Below, in pieces: positions 7,761-15,801 of a stretch of DNA of 64,000 nucleotides. Origin of the DNA: Bacteroidota bacterium. Its GTDB lineage: Bacteria > Bacteroidota > Bacteroidia > Chitinophagales > Saprospiraceae. The notes beneath the pieces are model-generated. The model was not told the origin of the DNA and ran no database searches. It saw only the letters and a program-made list of their open reading frames with translations. Within the stretch, counting starts at the first letter, position 1. Every line of letters starts with the position of its first letter. A program made the position numbers and the translations under genes. The stretch spans positions 84,371 through 148,370 of the forward strand of contig JAIUPL010000017.1 of the NCBI GenBank assembly GCA_020160935.1, in the 5' to 3' direction.

Positions 7761-10451
7761 ATGTCCTCCTTCTTGCTGAGACAAGTTATTTTTTGTAGTT
7801 GTTTGATACTGAGTGCAGTGGCTTCTGCGCAGTCGCCTGAAAAAAACTTTGCAGCCATGAGTTGCGATGAATTGTCGGAAGAAATTGCCGTGTTATGCGG
7901 TTCCGGCAAATTTGCCGAATCAATTCCTTTAGCCCGCCTCATGGTGGAAAAAGCCAGGCGCGATTCATCTGAATCAAATGCCATACAAGGCAATAGCCTC
8001 GACATGCTGGGTTATGTTCTCCACCATAGCGACATGTGGGCCGAAGCGCAAACGTATTTGCAGGCCGGTGTGGAGCACTCAATTAAATACCTGGGCGAAC
8101 AGCATGAAGACTATATGACGCACCTGTCCAACCTGGCCATGCTGCACTTGGATATGGGAGAAAATGCAAAGGCGGTGTCCGAACTTGAGACCACTGTACG
8201 TCTTGCGAAGCAATATCTGGAGCAAGACAATCCGTATCTGCCCATTATGGTCAATAACCTTGGCTTGGCTTACGAGCAATCCGGCGCTTTTGACCGGGCG
8301 CTGGAAGAATATGAGCAAGCCAGGCAGTTAACGGAAAGCACCCTGGGAAAAAATCATTTGCGTTATGGTTTGCGCCTTTCCAACATCGCTGCCTTGTATA
8401 AAAAAATCGGCAAACCCGCCCCTGCGCTCGAATTGACCCTGGAGGCAAAAAAAATCGTGGAGAACTCGGTGGGGCATAAGCACTATTATTATGCCGTCGC
8501 GATTAGCAACCTCATGAATAACTATTTGCTGCTGAATCGCAACGAAGAGGCGGCTGCTCTGAGTCCTGAATTGTTGGATATGTTGGAAAAACCGGCCATT
8601 CGCAATACGGCCGACGCTTTCAACCTCGCTGCTGTCATGGGGCAGTTGTACCTGGCAACCGGGCAATATGAACGTTGCGCTGCTTACATGCAGGAACAAC
8701 TCGACCGATGTTTGCAATTGTATCCGCGTTTGTACAGCAAGCATACTGTATTGGCAGAGTATGCCATGAAGGCACTGGAGGGAAGTGGCCGGATGGAAGA
8801 TGCTGCCCGGCTGGCTATCCAGCATAATGGATATTCCCTTCTGGAAATAAGGGAAAACCTGATCGATTTCAGTGAACGCGAGCAATTGCAGTATTACAAT
8901 ACTACTTTGAAATGGCGGCACCGCTCCTTCATGCAATTTGCCTTGCGACACCCCGAATTTCCGGAACTCGCCGCCGCGGCATACAATTATGAAATGACGG
9001 TGAAAGGTATATCACTCATGAGTCGCCGCCAGTTGTTTCAATCGCTGCGCAACAACCCGGATGCCCAACTGAATGCACAATTCGAGGCATGGCAGGCGCT
9101 TCAGAAAAATATTTCCCGGCAATATGCACTCCCTCCGGAAAAACGGATGTCGCATGTAGACAGTCTGTTAGCGCGCTCAAACGAACTGGAACGAAATCTG
9201 GCGCTGGGCTCCAATATGTTCAGAGAGGCCAGTAGTGCAACTTTGTGGAAAGACGTTCAATCGGCTTTGGGGCCCGATGAGGCGGCTATCGAACTTGGAA
9301 TGGTCGACAATATTTCAGGCGACAGCACCTGGTATGTAGCCTGGGTGATACGGCCTCGGGAAGCAAATCCGCAGCAGATTGTGCTGTTCGAAGAAAAAGA
9401 ATTGCGTTCGATGTCGGCCATTCGGAAATTATATTCCTCAGAATCCAATCCTTCGGATGGGAAAAACCTGCGGGAATTGCTTTGGAATCCCTTACAGGCT
9501 TCTTTGCAAGGTGTAAAATCGTTGTATTTCGCTCCTGCCGGCTTCCTGCATCAGATCAATTTTGCCGCCATTCCAGTGTCTGATCAGCAGGTTGTATCCG
9601 ACCTGATGCAGGTGCACCGGCTGATCAGTACGAATCAGGTGCCTGATTTGAAACGATCGACACGTGTAGCAGCGTTGCCGGTGAGCGCACTCGTCATGGG
9701 TGGCATTCTTTATGATGCGGACCACATTTTGCAGAATGCTTCTTCAGGTATGCCCGATACGACCACATTTGTTATACGAAACAGAGATGGTGTGCCTTAC
9801 ACTGACTGGGATTATCTGCCTGGCTCGCACCAGGAAGCAAAACAGGTGCAGGATCGCTTAAAGAAGACAGGCATAGACGCTGTTTTTGCCGATGGCCGGA
9901 ATGCCTCCGAAGAAATGTTTAAACAGGCCATTCAACCAGCGCCCTCATTACTACACCTCGCTACACACGGCTTTTTTATTCAAACACCTGTGCCGGGTGC
10001 TACCAACGGTTTTGCTTCGGCCGACAATCCGATGGCCCGTTCCGGGCTGGCACTCGCCGGCGCCAACCGTGTCTGGAAAGGGATGGCTGCACCCGAAAAT
10101 AAAGAAGACGGTATCCTGACTGCTTTGGAAATCAGCCGCCTGGACCTGAATGGTACGCAACTTGCCGTACTGTCGGCCTGCGGAACTGGCCAGGGAAAAA
10201 TGGAAGGGGCAGAAGGCGTTTTCGGGCTGCAAAGGGCATTCAAAATGGCGGGCGTACACTATGTTATCATGACACTCTGGAGCATTCAGGATACGCATGC
10301 ACAGCAGTTTATGGACTTTTTTTACGATGCCTGGCTGCAACAGAAACAGAACGTACCAGATGCTTTCCGATTGGCGCAGCACCAAATGCGTCTGTTGTAC
10401 GCCAAACCCAATCAGCCCATGGCCTGGGCGGGGTTTTTGTTGCTGGAATGA
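7761..10451 (+). CDS. Secreted TPR-CHAT protein (caspase-fold protease-like)
   Basis: 896 residues. A signal peptide (about residues 1-23, ending AVASAQ) is followed by tetratricopeptide repeats from about 75 to 330 (for example AMLHLDMGENAKAVSELE and NLGLAYEQSGAFDRALEEYEQA), a helical middle, and a CHAT domain from about 590 to the end. The caspase-like dyad is present: His736 in LLHLATHGFF and Cys807 in LSACGTGQ, followed by GVFGLQRAFKMAG and the terminal WAGFLLLE. Known CHAT proteins include separase relatives and the Craspase protease Csx29. It starts 11 bases after the anti-sigma-like gene, so the three genes form one operon. Substrate is unknown. Confidence 0.87.
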   Translation: MSSFLLRQVIFCSCLILSAVASAQSPEKNFAAMSCDELSEEIAVLCGSGKFAESIPLARLMVEKARRDSSESNAIQGNSLDMLGYVLHHSDMWAEAQTYLQAGVEHSIKYLGEQHEDYMTHLSNLAMLHLDMGENAKAVSELETTVRLAKQYLEQDNPYLPIMVNNLGLAYEQSGAFDRALEEYEQARQLTESTLGKNHLRYGLRLSNIAALYKKIGKPAPALELTLEAKKIVENSVGHKHYYYAVAISNLMNNYLLLNRNEEAAALSPELLDMLEKPAIRNTADAFNLAAVMGQLYLATGQYERCAAYMQEQLDRCLQLYPRLYSKHTVLAEYAMKALEGSGRMEDAARLAIQHNGYSLLEIRENLIDFSEREQLQYYNTTLKWRHRSFMQFALRHPEFPELAAAAYNYEMTVKGISLMSRRQLFQSLRNNPDAQLNAQFEAWQALQKNISRQYALPPEKRMSHVDSLLARSNELERNLALGSNMFREASSATLWKDVQSALGPDEAAIELGMVDNISGDSTWYVAWVIRPREANPQQIVLFEEKELRSMSAIRKLYSSESNPSDGKNLRELLWNPLQASLQGVKSLYFAPAGFLHQINFAAIPVSDQQVVSDLMQVHRLISTNQVPDLKRSTRVAALPVSALVMGGILYDADHILQNASSGMPDTTTFVIRNRDGVPYTDWDYLPGSHQEAKQVQDRLKKTGIDAVFADGRNASEEMFKQAIQPAPSLLHLATHGFFIQTPVPGATNGFASADNPMARSGLALAGANRVWKGMAAPENKEDGILTALEISRLDLNGTQLAVLSACGTGQGKMEGAEGVFGLQRAFKMAGVHYVIMTLWSIQDTHAQQFMDFFYDAWLQQKQNVPDAFRLAQHQMRLLYAKPNQPMAWAGFLLLE

Positions 10452-10454
10452 TGC

Positions 10455-11474
10455 TCAGCGCCTGAATTTTGGATTTTTTGCAAATGCAGTATCCGTCAGA
10501 CTTTCCAGAAAATCAACCAGGTCGGATTGCTCCTGTGCGCTCAGATGCAGGGGCCGGATCAACGGACTTTTATGCGGGTGCGGCTGGCCGCCTGCGTTGT
10601 AGTGTTCTACCACTTTTTCCAGCGAGGCAATGGAGCCGTCGTGCATATAAGGCGCAGTGAGGCCCACATTTCGCAAGGTCGGCACTTTGAACCGTGCCAG
10701 ATCGGTCGAATCAAGGGTCAGTCGATAGCGCCCCGGATCGTGGTATTCTTCGTATAATCCATTGTTTTCAAATGCGTAGTTGCTGAAATTGAATCCTGCA
10801 TGGCATTCAGAACAGGATGCACGACTGGAAAAAAACAATTCCATGCCGCGGCGTTGTGCGGTTGACAATGCCTGTTGTTTTCCCTGAAATACATACTGAT
10901 CGTAAGGGCTGTTCCCGGAAATCAAGGTGCGTTCGAAACAGGCAATGGAGCGGGTGACGACGAATGCATCGGGCGCTCGGTCATATGCTTCCCTGCACAA
11001 ACGCACATATGCAGGATCGTTTTTTATACGATCTAAAATGCGCAACATGTTGAAATTGAATTCATTGTGTTCCTGAATCGGCACCAGTACCTGCATCTCC
11101 AGGGTGGGTAATCCGCCTTCGCGGGTGTAGTAAGGCTGGTACGCGACATTACTCAATGTCGGCGCATTTCTGACGCCAGGCGCGCCTCCGACACCTGGCG
11201 ACAGCGCAACGGAATCAGAAAATGCATGTGACGGATCGTGGCACGACGCACAGGAAACCGTACTGTCGAGCGACATGAGCGGGTCGAAAAACAATTTTTT
11301 GCCCAGTGCAAAACGCGCGGGCGTGAGTTGATTGTCTGATGGAAATTCCGGTGTCGGAAAACCTTCGGGCACTACCAAAAGCGGCTCCGGTTGTATATCG
11401 ACAGGCGTTTGTGTTTCTTTCCGGCACGAAACCAGAAAAAATACAAAGACATAGATGATCGGCGCTGCTTTCAT
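10455..11474 (-). CDS. MbnH-like di-haem cytochrome c peroxidase, lipoprotein
   Basis: 339 residues of the CcpA/MauG family. A lipoprotein signal ends at Cys17 (FFLVSC). Two covalent haem motifs are visible: CASCH at 75-79 and CSECH at 221-225; GNSPYDQY and YMHDGSIASLEKVVEHYN are further family features. It lies 10 bases downstream of an MbnP-family gene. In known MbnH/MbnP pairs the di-haem enzyme oxidises a tryptophan of MbnP to kynurenine, creating a copper site. The pair makes this a better guess than hydrogen peroxide detoxification, though only sequence context supports it. Confidence 0.85.
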   Translation of the reverse strand: MKAAPIIYVFVFFLVSCRKETQTPVDIQPEPLLVVPEGFPTPEFPSDNQLTPARFALGKKLFFDPLMSLDSTVSCASCHDPSHAFSDSVALSPGVGGAPGVRNAPTLSNVAYQPYYTREGGLPTLEMQVLVPIQEHNEFNFNMLRILDRIKNDPAYVRLCREAYDRAPDAFVVTRSIACFERTLISGNSPYDQYVFQGKQQALSTAQRRGMELFFSSRASCSECHAGFNFSNYAFENNGLYEEYHDPGRYRLTLDSTDLARFKVPTLRNVGLTAPYMHDGSIASLEKVVEHYNAGGQPHPHKSPLIRPLHLSAQEQSDLVDFLESLTDTAFAKNPKFRR

Positions 11475-11484
11475 GCCAGGGCCC

Positions 11485-12468
11485 TTACATGCGCATCAGT
11501 TTTTCAGTAGCCACAACGCGGCCGTTTTGCCACAATTGCACCCAAAGCATTCCAGAAGCAGGAAGACCTTCCAGCAGCATAGGAGAAGAGGAATTTTCAT
11601 CGATGTTCAAGCGAAGTAATACTTGGCCTAATGCATTGGTAACCAATATATTGTATGCGGCTTTTTCAGGTAAAGAGAAAAAAGCCTGTGGTGTAGCACC
11701 TCGTTGTACCGGATTGGGCGACACATAAAAACTGCCAGAAAATTCGGGAGAAACAACCGCGGTGACCGCTTGTGCCGAAAAAACATAGTTTTTAAAATTG
11801 AAGAGCATAGTAGCCGGAATACCCGTGGTACCATGTTCGATGGCGCCCTGAGAAAGGTCGATATTTCGGGCTGCCTGCGCATAGTCGGCATTCAGATGTA
11901 TTACTTTCATTCCCGGATTCGTCTGTTCGGCAGCAACAGCAATCGTTTGGCTTTTGTAGTTGTTATCGCCCAGTCCATGCACTTCGAAAGCCTGCCCTGC
12001 ATTGTCGCCGGCTACACCTTCCATCACCGCAAAGCGATACCCGCCTGCCCAGCCCCAATGCATGGAAGGGTCCTGGAGAGCCAGCGGATGCCCGGCAGGC
12101 TGTAGAGAAGGGTCGGCGTGGTTGATCGGCTGTGGTACGCCCACGGAAAAACGGATGGCTTCCACATTTTCAATGCCCGGATATTGACCCAGGTTAAACA
12201 TGGAATCGGTAGCAGGGCGCACCAGCAGGTAGACATCCGTGCAGGGTGTCTCCTGCCCGCCATCGTGGGTAATTCTTATATCGGAAACATAAAACTCATA
12301 CCTGGAAAACTGCATGGGATAAGCGCCATCCGGGTGGTTTACAGGCGTGTTCAGGGCAAATGGGTGACTGCCAAGGCGTGGGGCCAGGTGCAGCCACAAT
12401 TCATTTTGTGCATGGGCTGAAAAAATGGATGCACAAAAAATTAAAAGCAGGAGTGAAAAATTTCTCAT
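11485..12468 (-). CDS. MbnP-family protein with T9SS sorting tail
   Basis: 327 residues. A signal peptide ends near AHAQ (residue 21). Residues 22-225 match the MbnP family: ELWLHLAPRLGSHPFALNT, YEFYVSDIRI, then MHWGWAGGYRF. Trp138 and Trp140 are candidates for the tryptophan turned into kynurenine in studied homologues. After residue 240 comes a T9SS type A sorting domain (YVSPNPVQRGATPQAFFS to VVATEKLMRM), so the protein is probably delivered to the outer surface. The di-haem partner follows 10 bases later. A cell-surface copper or metal-binding role is inferred from the family. Confidence 0.82.
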   Translation of the reverse strand: MRNFSLLLLIFCASIFSAHAQNELWLHLAPRLGSHPFALNTPVNHPDGAYPMQFSRYEFYVSDIRITHDGGQETPCTDVYLLVRPATDSMFNLGQYPGIENVEAIRFSVGVPQPINHADPSLQPAGHPLALQDPSMHWGWAGGYRFAVMEGVAGDNAGQAFEVHGLGDNNYKSQTIAVAAEQTNPGMKVIHLNADYAQAARNIDLSQGAIEHGTTGIPATMLFNFKNYVFSAQAVTAVVSPEFSGSFYVSPNPVQRGATPQAFFSLPEKAAYNILVTNALGQVLLRLNIDENSSSPMLLEGLPASGMLWVQLWQNGRVVATEKLMRM

Positions 12469-12561
12469 ATATCAGAAACGCGCTGCGAATGCGTTCAATG
12501 ACGCAAAAGAACAACTATTTTGCTGATCGTGCGCTGAGAAATGTATGATTGAAATGGCAAA

Positions 12562-12595
12562 TTGTATCTGTGAATTCAAAATTTGCCTACCTTTG
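12562..12595 (+). promoter_or_regulatory. Promoter for the candidate RNA at 12601
   Basis: TACCTTTG at 12588-12595 is a perfect TAnnTTTG -7 box. A TTG at 12562-12564, 23 bases upstream, could serve as the -33 element. The predicted start is close to 12601, exactly where the closing stem of the RNA candidate begins. No plus-strand protein gene follows. Confidence 0.55.
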
Positions 12596-12600
12596 CAACT

Positions 12601-12786
12601 CCACAGGCGCCTTCTTTCTGCGGCGACTCGAACACTTTAACCTTTAGGGGTACGCTACCGACTCAAGGAAGCAGTTTGCCGTTGACTTGTCCGGCTTTCG
12701 ACTGCACGCCCAACCCCGGTTCTGCCTGCTCCGCCTTGTCAACTTTGCGAAGTCTGACTTGCACAATCGGGCGCCTGTGGTTTTTT
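12601..12786 (+). ncRNA. Candidate structured small RNA, about 186 nt
   Basis: This 316-base gap between two minus-strand genes has no open frame of note. CCACAGGCGCC at 12601-12611 pairs perfectly with GGCGCCTGTGG at 12770-12780, followed directly by six T (12781-12786): a closing stem with an intrinsic-terminator end. Inside, further pairings are possible (AAGG..AGCAG with CTGCT..CCTT, GTTGAC with GTCAAC). Length, closing stem and strong promoter are reminiscent of 6S RNA, but I could not confirm the 6S central bubble. The reverse strand has no T-run, so the plus strand is preferred. The T-run overlaps the stop of the facing HEAT gene. Confidence 0.45.
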
Positions 12787-13420
12787 ACTTCAGTTTTTTC
12801 AGTACTTTTTCCACTCGTTTTTTCTGGCTGTCTTTTTCCAAATCGATCATTCTGGATCGAAGGGTGCGCACAAATTCTTCTTTTTGTGCTGCTGAAACAC
12901 CCGGCGCTGCCTTTTCCACATACGAGGGAAATTGATTGACGGGGCATTTCAATAATTGTTCTATCAGCAAGGGAAATGCTACTGCATGGTGTTTTTGGTG
13001 CCGCAGCAGTTTGGCCAAAATGCCCACCGCGTGGTCGCGCGTAATCACCGAACCATGGTCGGCTGCATCCATAATAGCAGGCAAGTGATCGAATACGCCA
13101 TCGGGATCGACCGAGGCAATGGCGTCGAGGGCAGTCATGGCGCCCCACTGCAAGCGGTTGTTTTTGTGGTTTAGCAGTCCTGCAAAGGTGGAGAGATGCG
13201 GCGCCAGCAAAGCAGGTTGAATATATCCGGTTTCATACAAGGCCTTGATACAATCGCTTTGAATAGCACTGTTTTTACCCTTCAGGTGCTCGACCAGGAT
13301 GCTCACTGCCTCCTGATCCATGGACGCCGCTATGGATTTTGCCAGTTCAATATTCGCGTTTTCGTCTCTCAGGCCCAGTGATGTAGCCAGGCGACCGATG
13401 ATCATTTCTGATTTTTCCAT
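12785..13420 (-). CDS. HEAT-repeat protein
   Basis: 211 residues of helical repeats: EAVSILVEHLKGKNSAIQSDCIKALYETG, LSTFAGLLNHKNNRLQWGAMTALDAIAS, DHGSVITRDHAVGILAKLL. Such solenoids mediate protein binding and carry no catalytic motif here. The C-terminus is highly charged. An internal ATG at 13405 overlaps the stop of the upstream zinc-ribbon gene as ATGA and may be the true start. The two genes probably form an operon. Confidence 0.75.
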   Translation of the reverse strand: MEKSEMIIGRLATSLGLRDENANIELAKSIAASMDQEAVSILVEHLKGKNSAIQSDCIKALYETGYIQPALLAPHLSTFAGLLNHKNNRLQWGAMTALDAIASVDPDGVFDHLPAIMDAADHGSVITRDHAVGILAKLLRHQKHHAVAFPLLIEQLLKCPVNQFPSYVEKAAPGVSAAQKEEFVRTLRSRMIDLEKDSQKKRVEKVLKKLK

Positions 13421-13668
13421 CTTTCCAGTTTGGGAATGCCGTTGCTGAATATTTTTGCCAAAAAGCCGGGGAAGCCCATCTCTTTCAGTTTTTGTTTGAC
13501 AAAATCCTGCATTTCCGAGGCGGTCATATCAGGCTGCAGGAATGCGCCATTTTGATAGCAAAGGCTGCAATACATATTGCTTTTGGAGCCGTCGGTATTG
13601 GTGCCTCCGCCAGCAGGGTCTTTTTTCAGAGGCATGGAGCAACTCTGACATACTTTGTAGGTTTTCAT
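13402..13668 (-). CDS. Small zinc-ribbon protein
   Basis: 88 residues. CQSCSMPL at about 8-15 and CSLCYQ at about 34-39 form a four-cysteine zinc-ribbon as in the putative zinc ribbon family (Zn_ribbon_2 type). A predicted amphipathic C-terminal half (SEMQDFVKQKLKEMGFP) follows. Function unknown. Coupled to the HEAT-repeat gene downstream. Confidence 0.75.
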   Translation of the reverse strand: MKTYKVCQSCSMPLKKDPAGGGTNTDGSKSNMYCSLCYQNGAFLQPDMTASEMQDFVKQKLKEMGFPGFLAKIFSNGIPKLERWKNQK

Positions 13669-13744
13669 ATCGAAAAAATTGATGCTACAAAGGTAGAAGC
13701 GCTTACTGACAACCTATTGTCAGTGCACCCATACAATTCCCGAA

Positions 13745-14110
13745 TTATCTGGAAAACTGCCCGAAATGCCAGAGAATACCCGAGGGATCGTGCACAAAAC
13801 ACTCCCGACCCCAGTCCAAGGTTCGAATGGGCTCGATCCGCACTTGCTCGTATTTTCCGGGTAAATCAAGTGCCTGAAGCGCGTTCCAGAATTGCTCTAC
13901 GTCTTCTACTTCCATAAAAATCATGGTGTTGTCTACCCAGTCGCGGACGTAAGCGTCTTGCAGATAAAACCCCAGGTTGCCGGATTGGAACAAGGACATG
14001 TTGGGTGCGATTTTGCGCTCTTCAAAACCCAGGTCAGTGTAAAATCGGCAGGAAAGTTCAAAGTTTTTAGCGCCAATGAAAGGGCGGATGGAGCGGGCGT
14101 TGTGTGTCAT
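13745..14110 (-). CDS. VOC superfamily (glyoxalase/bleomycin resistance-like) protein
   Basis: 121 residues with the paired beta-alpha-beta units of the VOC fold: IRPFIGAKNFELSCRFYTDLGF near the start, GNLGFYLQD, then a second unit from MIFMEVEDVEQFWNAL to ECFVHDPSGILWHFGQ. The DPSGILWHF end resembles the metal-ligand strand of the fold. No substrate can be assigned. A large palindrome lies upstream. Confidence 0.8.
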   Translation of the reverse strand: MTHNARSIRPFIGAKNFELSCRFYTDLGFEERKIAPNMSLFQSGNLGFYLQDAYVRDWVDNTMIFMEVEDVEQFWNALQALDLPGKYEQVRIEPIRTLDWGRECFVHDPSGILWHFGQFSR

Positions 14111-14193
14111 GTTTTATCAAACTTGCTTGTTGTGGATGCTGGCAAATTTAAGGTATTTGAAAAATTTAAACATATTGTTTTTAAAATAAAATC

Positions 14194-14297
14194 AACACAA
14201 AGTTTTTTAACCACGAAGGACACAAAGGGCTGCACAAAGGGCGCAAAGTATTGATTACAAATACTTTGTGTCCTTCGTGGTTAAAAAACTTTGTGTT
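14194..14297. repeat. 34-bp perfect palindrome (ACCACGAAGGACACAAAG type)
   Basis: 14194-14227 and 14264-14297 are perfect inverted copies of 34 bases. The 36-base centre holds a second small hairpin (CAAAGTATT / AATACTTTG) and two extra partial units of the same motif. The unit resembles dispersed 'accacgaagga cacaaag' repeats I recall from environmental bacterial genomes. It lies immediately downstream of the chimeric DUF2306 gene. Confidence 0.8.
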
Positions 14298-14310
14298 AAA
14301 ATGAAATGTG

Positions 14311-14799
14311 TTAAGTCGCATACTTGCTCAACATATCCACTCTTTTCAGCAAATCCGGAATTCTGTACGCTCCCGCCATTTGTTCCACGCCTGCTGCTGC
14401 CTGGTCGAGGTCGATGCCCGCCGCCGTGATGAAAAGCGGTTTTTTGCTTTCTCTTCTGTGGCCACTCACATATTCGTCGGGTGTATCGAGTATTTCCTGC
14501 AACACCAGCGTCGGTTCGGTGTTGCTCCATTCGGGGAAGCCGAGGTGTAGGAGTGGCTTGCTGTTCCTGATCTTTTTACTGAACTGAATCCAGCCGACGA
14601 GCAACGCCAGTCCGCCAGGAATGATATGCCCGTAAAAACCAATATTCCAGAGCATATTATTCAGCAATTCCGGGCTTTTGGATGACAGCAGGCCGAATGT
14701 CCGGTCAATCATGAAATAAAGGGAAGGGTACAGGCCGATCACGATGCACAGAAGTGCAAAAATCCACCAAGAAATAGTTTTAACTGCGGTATTCAACAT
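14311..14799 (-). CDS. DUF2306-like membrane protein with an unrelated C-terminus
   Basis: 162 residues from the ATG at 14799. Residues 1-72 match the start of DUF2306 membrane proteins: one membrane helix, the MLWNIGFYGHIIPGGLALLVGWIQFS segment, then KKIRN. In that family further membrane helices should follow, but from about residue 78 the sequence turns soluble (GFPEWSNTEPTLVLQEILDT onward) and matches nothing I recognise. The result looks like a deletion fusion. A 34-bp palindrome lies 14 bases beyond the stop. It starts one base after the next gene stops, so the two are co-transcribed. Confidence 0.6.
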   Translation of the reverse strand: MLNTAVKTISWWIFALLCIVIGLYPSLYFMIDRTFGLLSSKSPELLNNMLWNIGFYGHIIPGGLALLVGWIQFSKKIRNSKPLLHLGFPEWSNTEPTLVLQEILDTPDEYVSGHRRESKKPLFITAAGIDLDQAAAGVEQMAGAYRIPDLLKRVDMLSKYAT

Positions 14800-14800
14800 T

Positions 14801-15208
14801 TTAATAGCGATGAAATAATTGTTTGGATGTTTTCCATTCGAACCTGGCAAGTGCCACAACAATCGGTATCTCCACTATGAAATACAACACACTCCATAGT
14901 GTAATGGAACTGAAATGGCGAATGACTAGCACTGCAGTAATACCGCAATACATCAGGTTGGCAATGGCAATTGTTTTCAAAAACGGTCGCCAATTCGCAG
15001 GAAAAAACAAAAAACACCCCAATGAATACACGGCAAAAAAACTTGCTGTTCCGGACAAAAGCCACAACATGGAAAGCGGCACCCGGAAAATCGTTTCAAA
15101 TTTAGACAGTACCAAAATCAAAAAAGTCGCAGTGGCGAGTGCGCCAATAGCCTCGAAGAGAAACAGCAGACGCGGTTGGTGCTGCAGTCGTTGTAGTACT
15201 CTGCTCAT
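14801..15208 (-). CDS. Small polytopic membrane protein, unknown
   Basis: 135 residues from the ATG at 15208 (MSRVLQRLQHQPRLLFLFEA). Four hydrophobic segments are visible at about 14-35, 43-70, 78-98 and 105-122, with few charges between. It resembles small Bacteroidota integral membrane proteins of unknown function. Longer in-frame starts upstream read through the DinB-like gene region and are rejected. The downstream DUF2306-like gene begins one base later. Confidence 0.65.
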   Translation of the reverse strand: MSRVLQRLQHQPRLLFLFEAIGALATATFLILVLSKFETIFRVPLSMLWLLSGTASFFAVYSLGCFLFFPANWRPFLKTIAIANLMYCGITAVLVIRHFSSITLWSVLYFIVEIPIVVALARFEWKTSKQLFHRY

Positions 15209-15234
15209 TGCGTGAATCAAATATCGTTGTGTTG

Positions 15235-15788
15235 TTACAAACCTTCCGTGAAATGCTCGCGTCGCGGCGGTTTGGCAAATTTTTCTGCATTGAAGTCCCT
15301 GGAGCCACCTCGGGGTATGGAAAGCGATTGCCAATCTGTCGCGCACATTTTCGCGATAAAAACAATTTGCCCGACATGATAGGGGTAATGTGCCAACTGC
15401 CGGTTGATGGCCTCCTGCACCGTATGTCCCTGATTTCGAATGTACACCACAGTATCGAGGTCGGCAGCGCTCAGGCTGCGAAGGGCATTCAGAAAAACGG
15501 CCCATCCTTCTTCCCATTTTTCCAGCATTTCTGCCCGCGTGCTCCAGTCATTTTCAAATTCGGATTCGCGGTCGCGCCAGGTTTTTTCGCCATCCGAGTG
15601 TAAAAATCGGTCCAGCGGCTGCGCATATTTCCCCACAAGTGTTTTACAATGGTGGCGATGCTGTTGCTGTCTTCGTTGCATTGCCAGAACAAATGTTCGT
15701 CCGATACCTGGGCGAATGCCTTGTCGCCCAGCGACTTGTAATATTCAAATTGCTTGATTACGCTGTTCAAATAGTCGTTGTTTTCCAT
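15235..15788 (-). pseudogene. Frameshifted DinB/DUF1572 family gene
   Basis: Two overlapping frames together give one full DUF1572 (DinB-like) protein. The first runs from the ATG at 15788 (MENNDYLNSVIKQFEYYKSL) to NMRSRWTDF; the second continues at LHSDGEKTWRDRESEF and ends FAKPPRREHFTEGL. The shift falls in a run of five A on the plus strand (15602-15606); six would restore one frame. The helical bundle residues and the late AINRQLAHYPYHVGQIVF metal-site segment are intact, so the mutation is recent or a sequencing error. It lies 13 bases after the SRPBCC gene. Confidence 0.8.
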
Positions 15789-15801
15789 GTTGTCGGCTGC
15801 G

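Noticed and set aside
12601..12786. tRNA or tmRNA on the minus strand (a GTTCGAGTC loop-like sequence)
   Set aside because: The bases around it do not form a 5-bp T stem, and no acceptor stem or CCA end is present.
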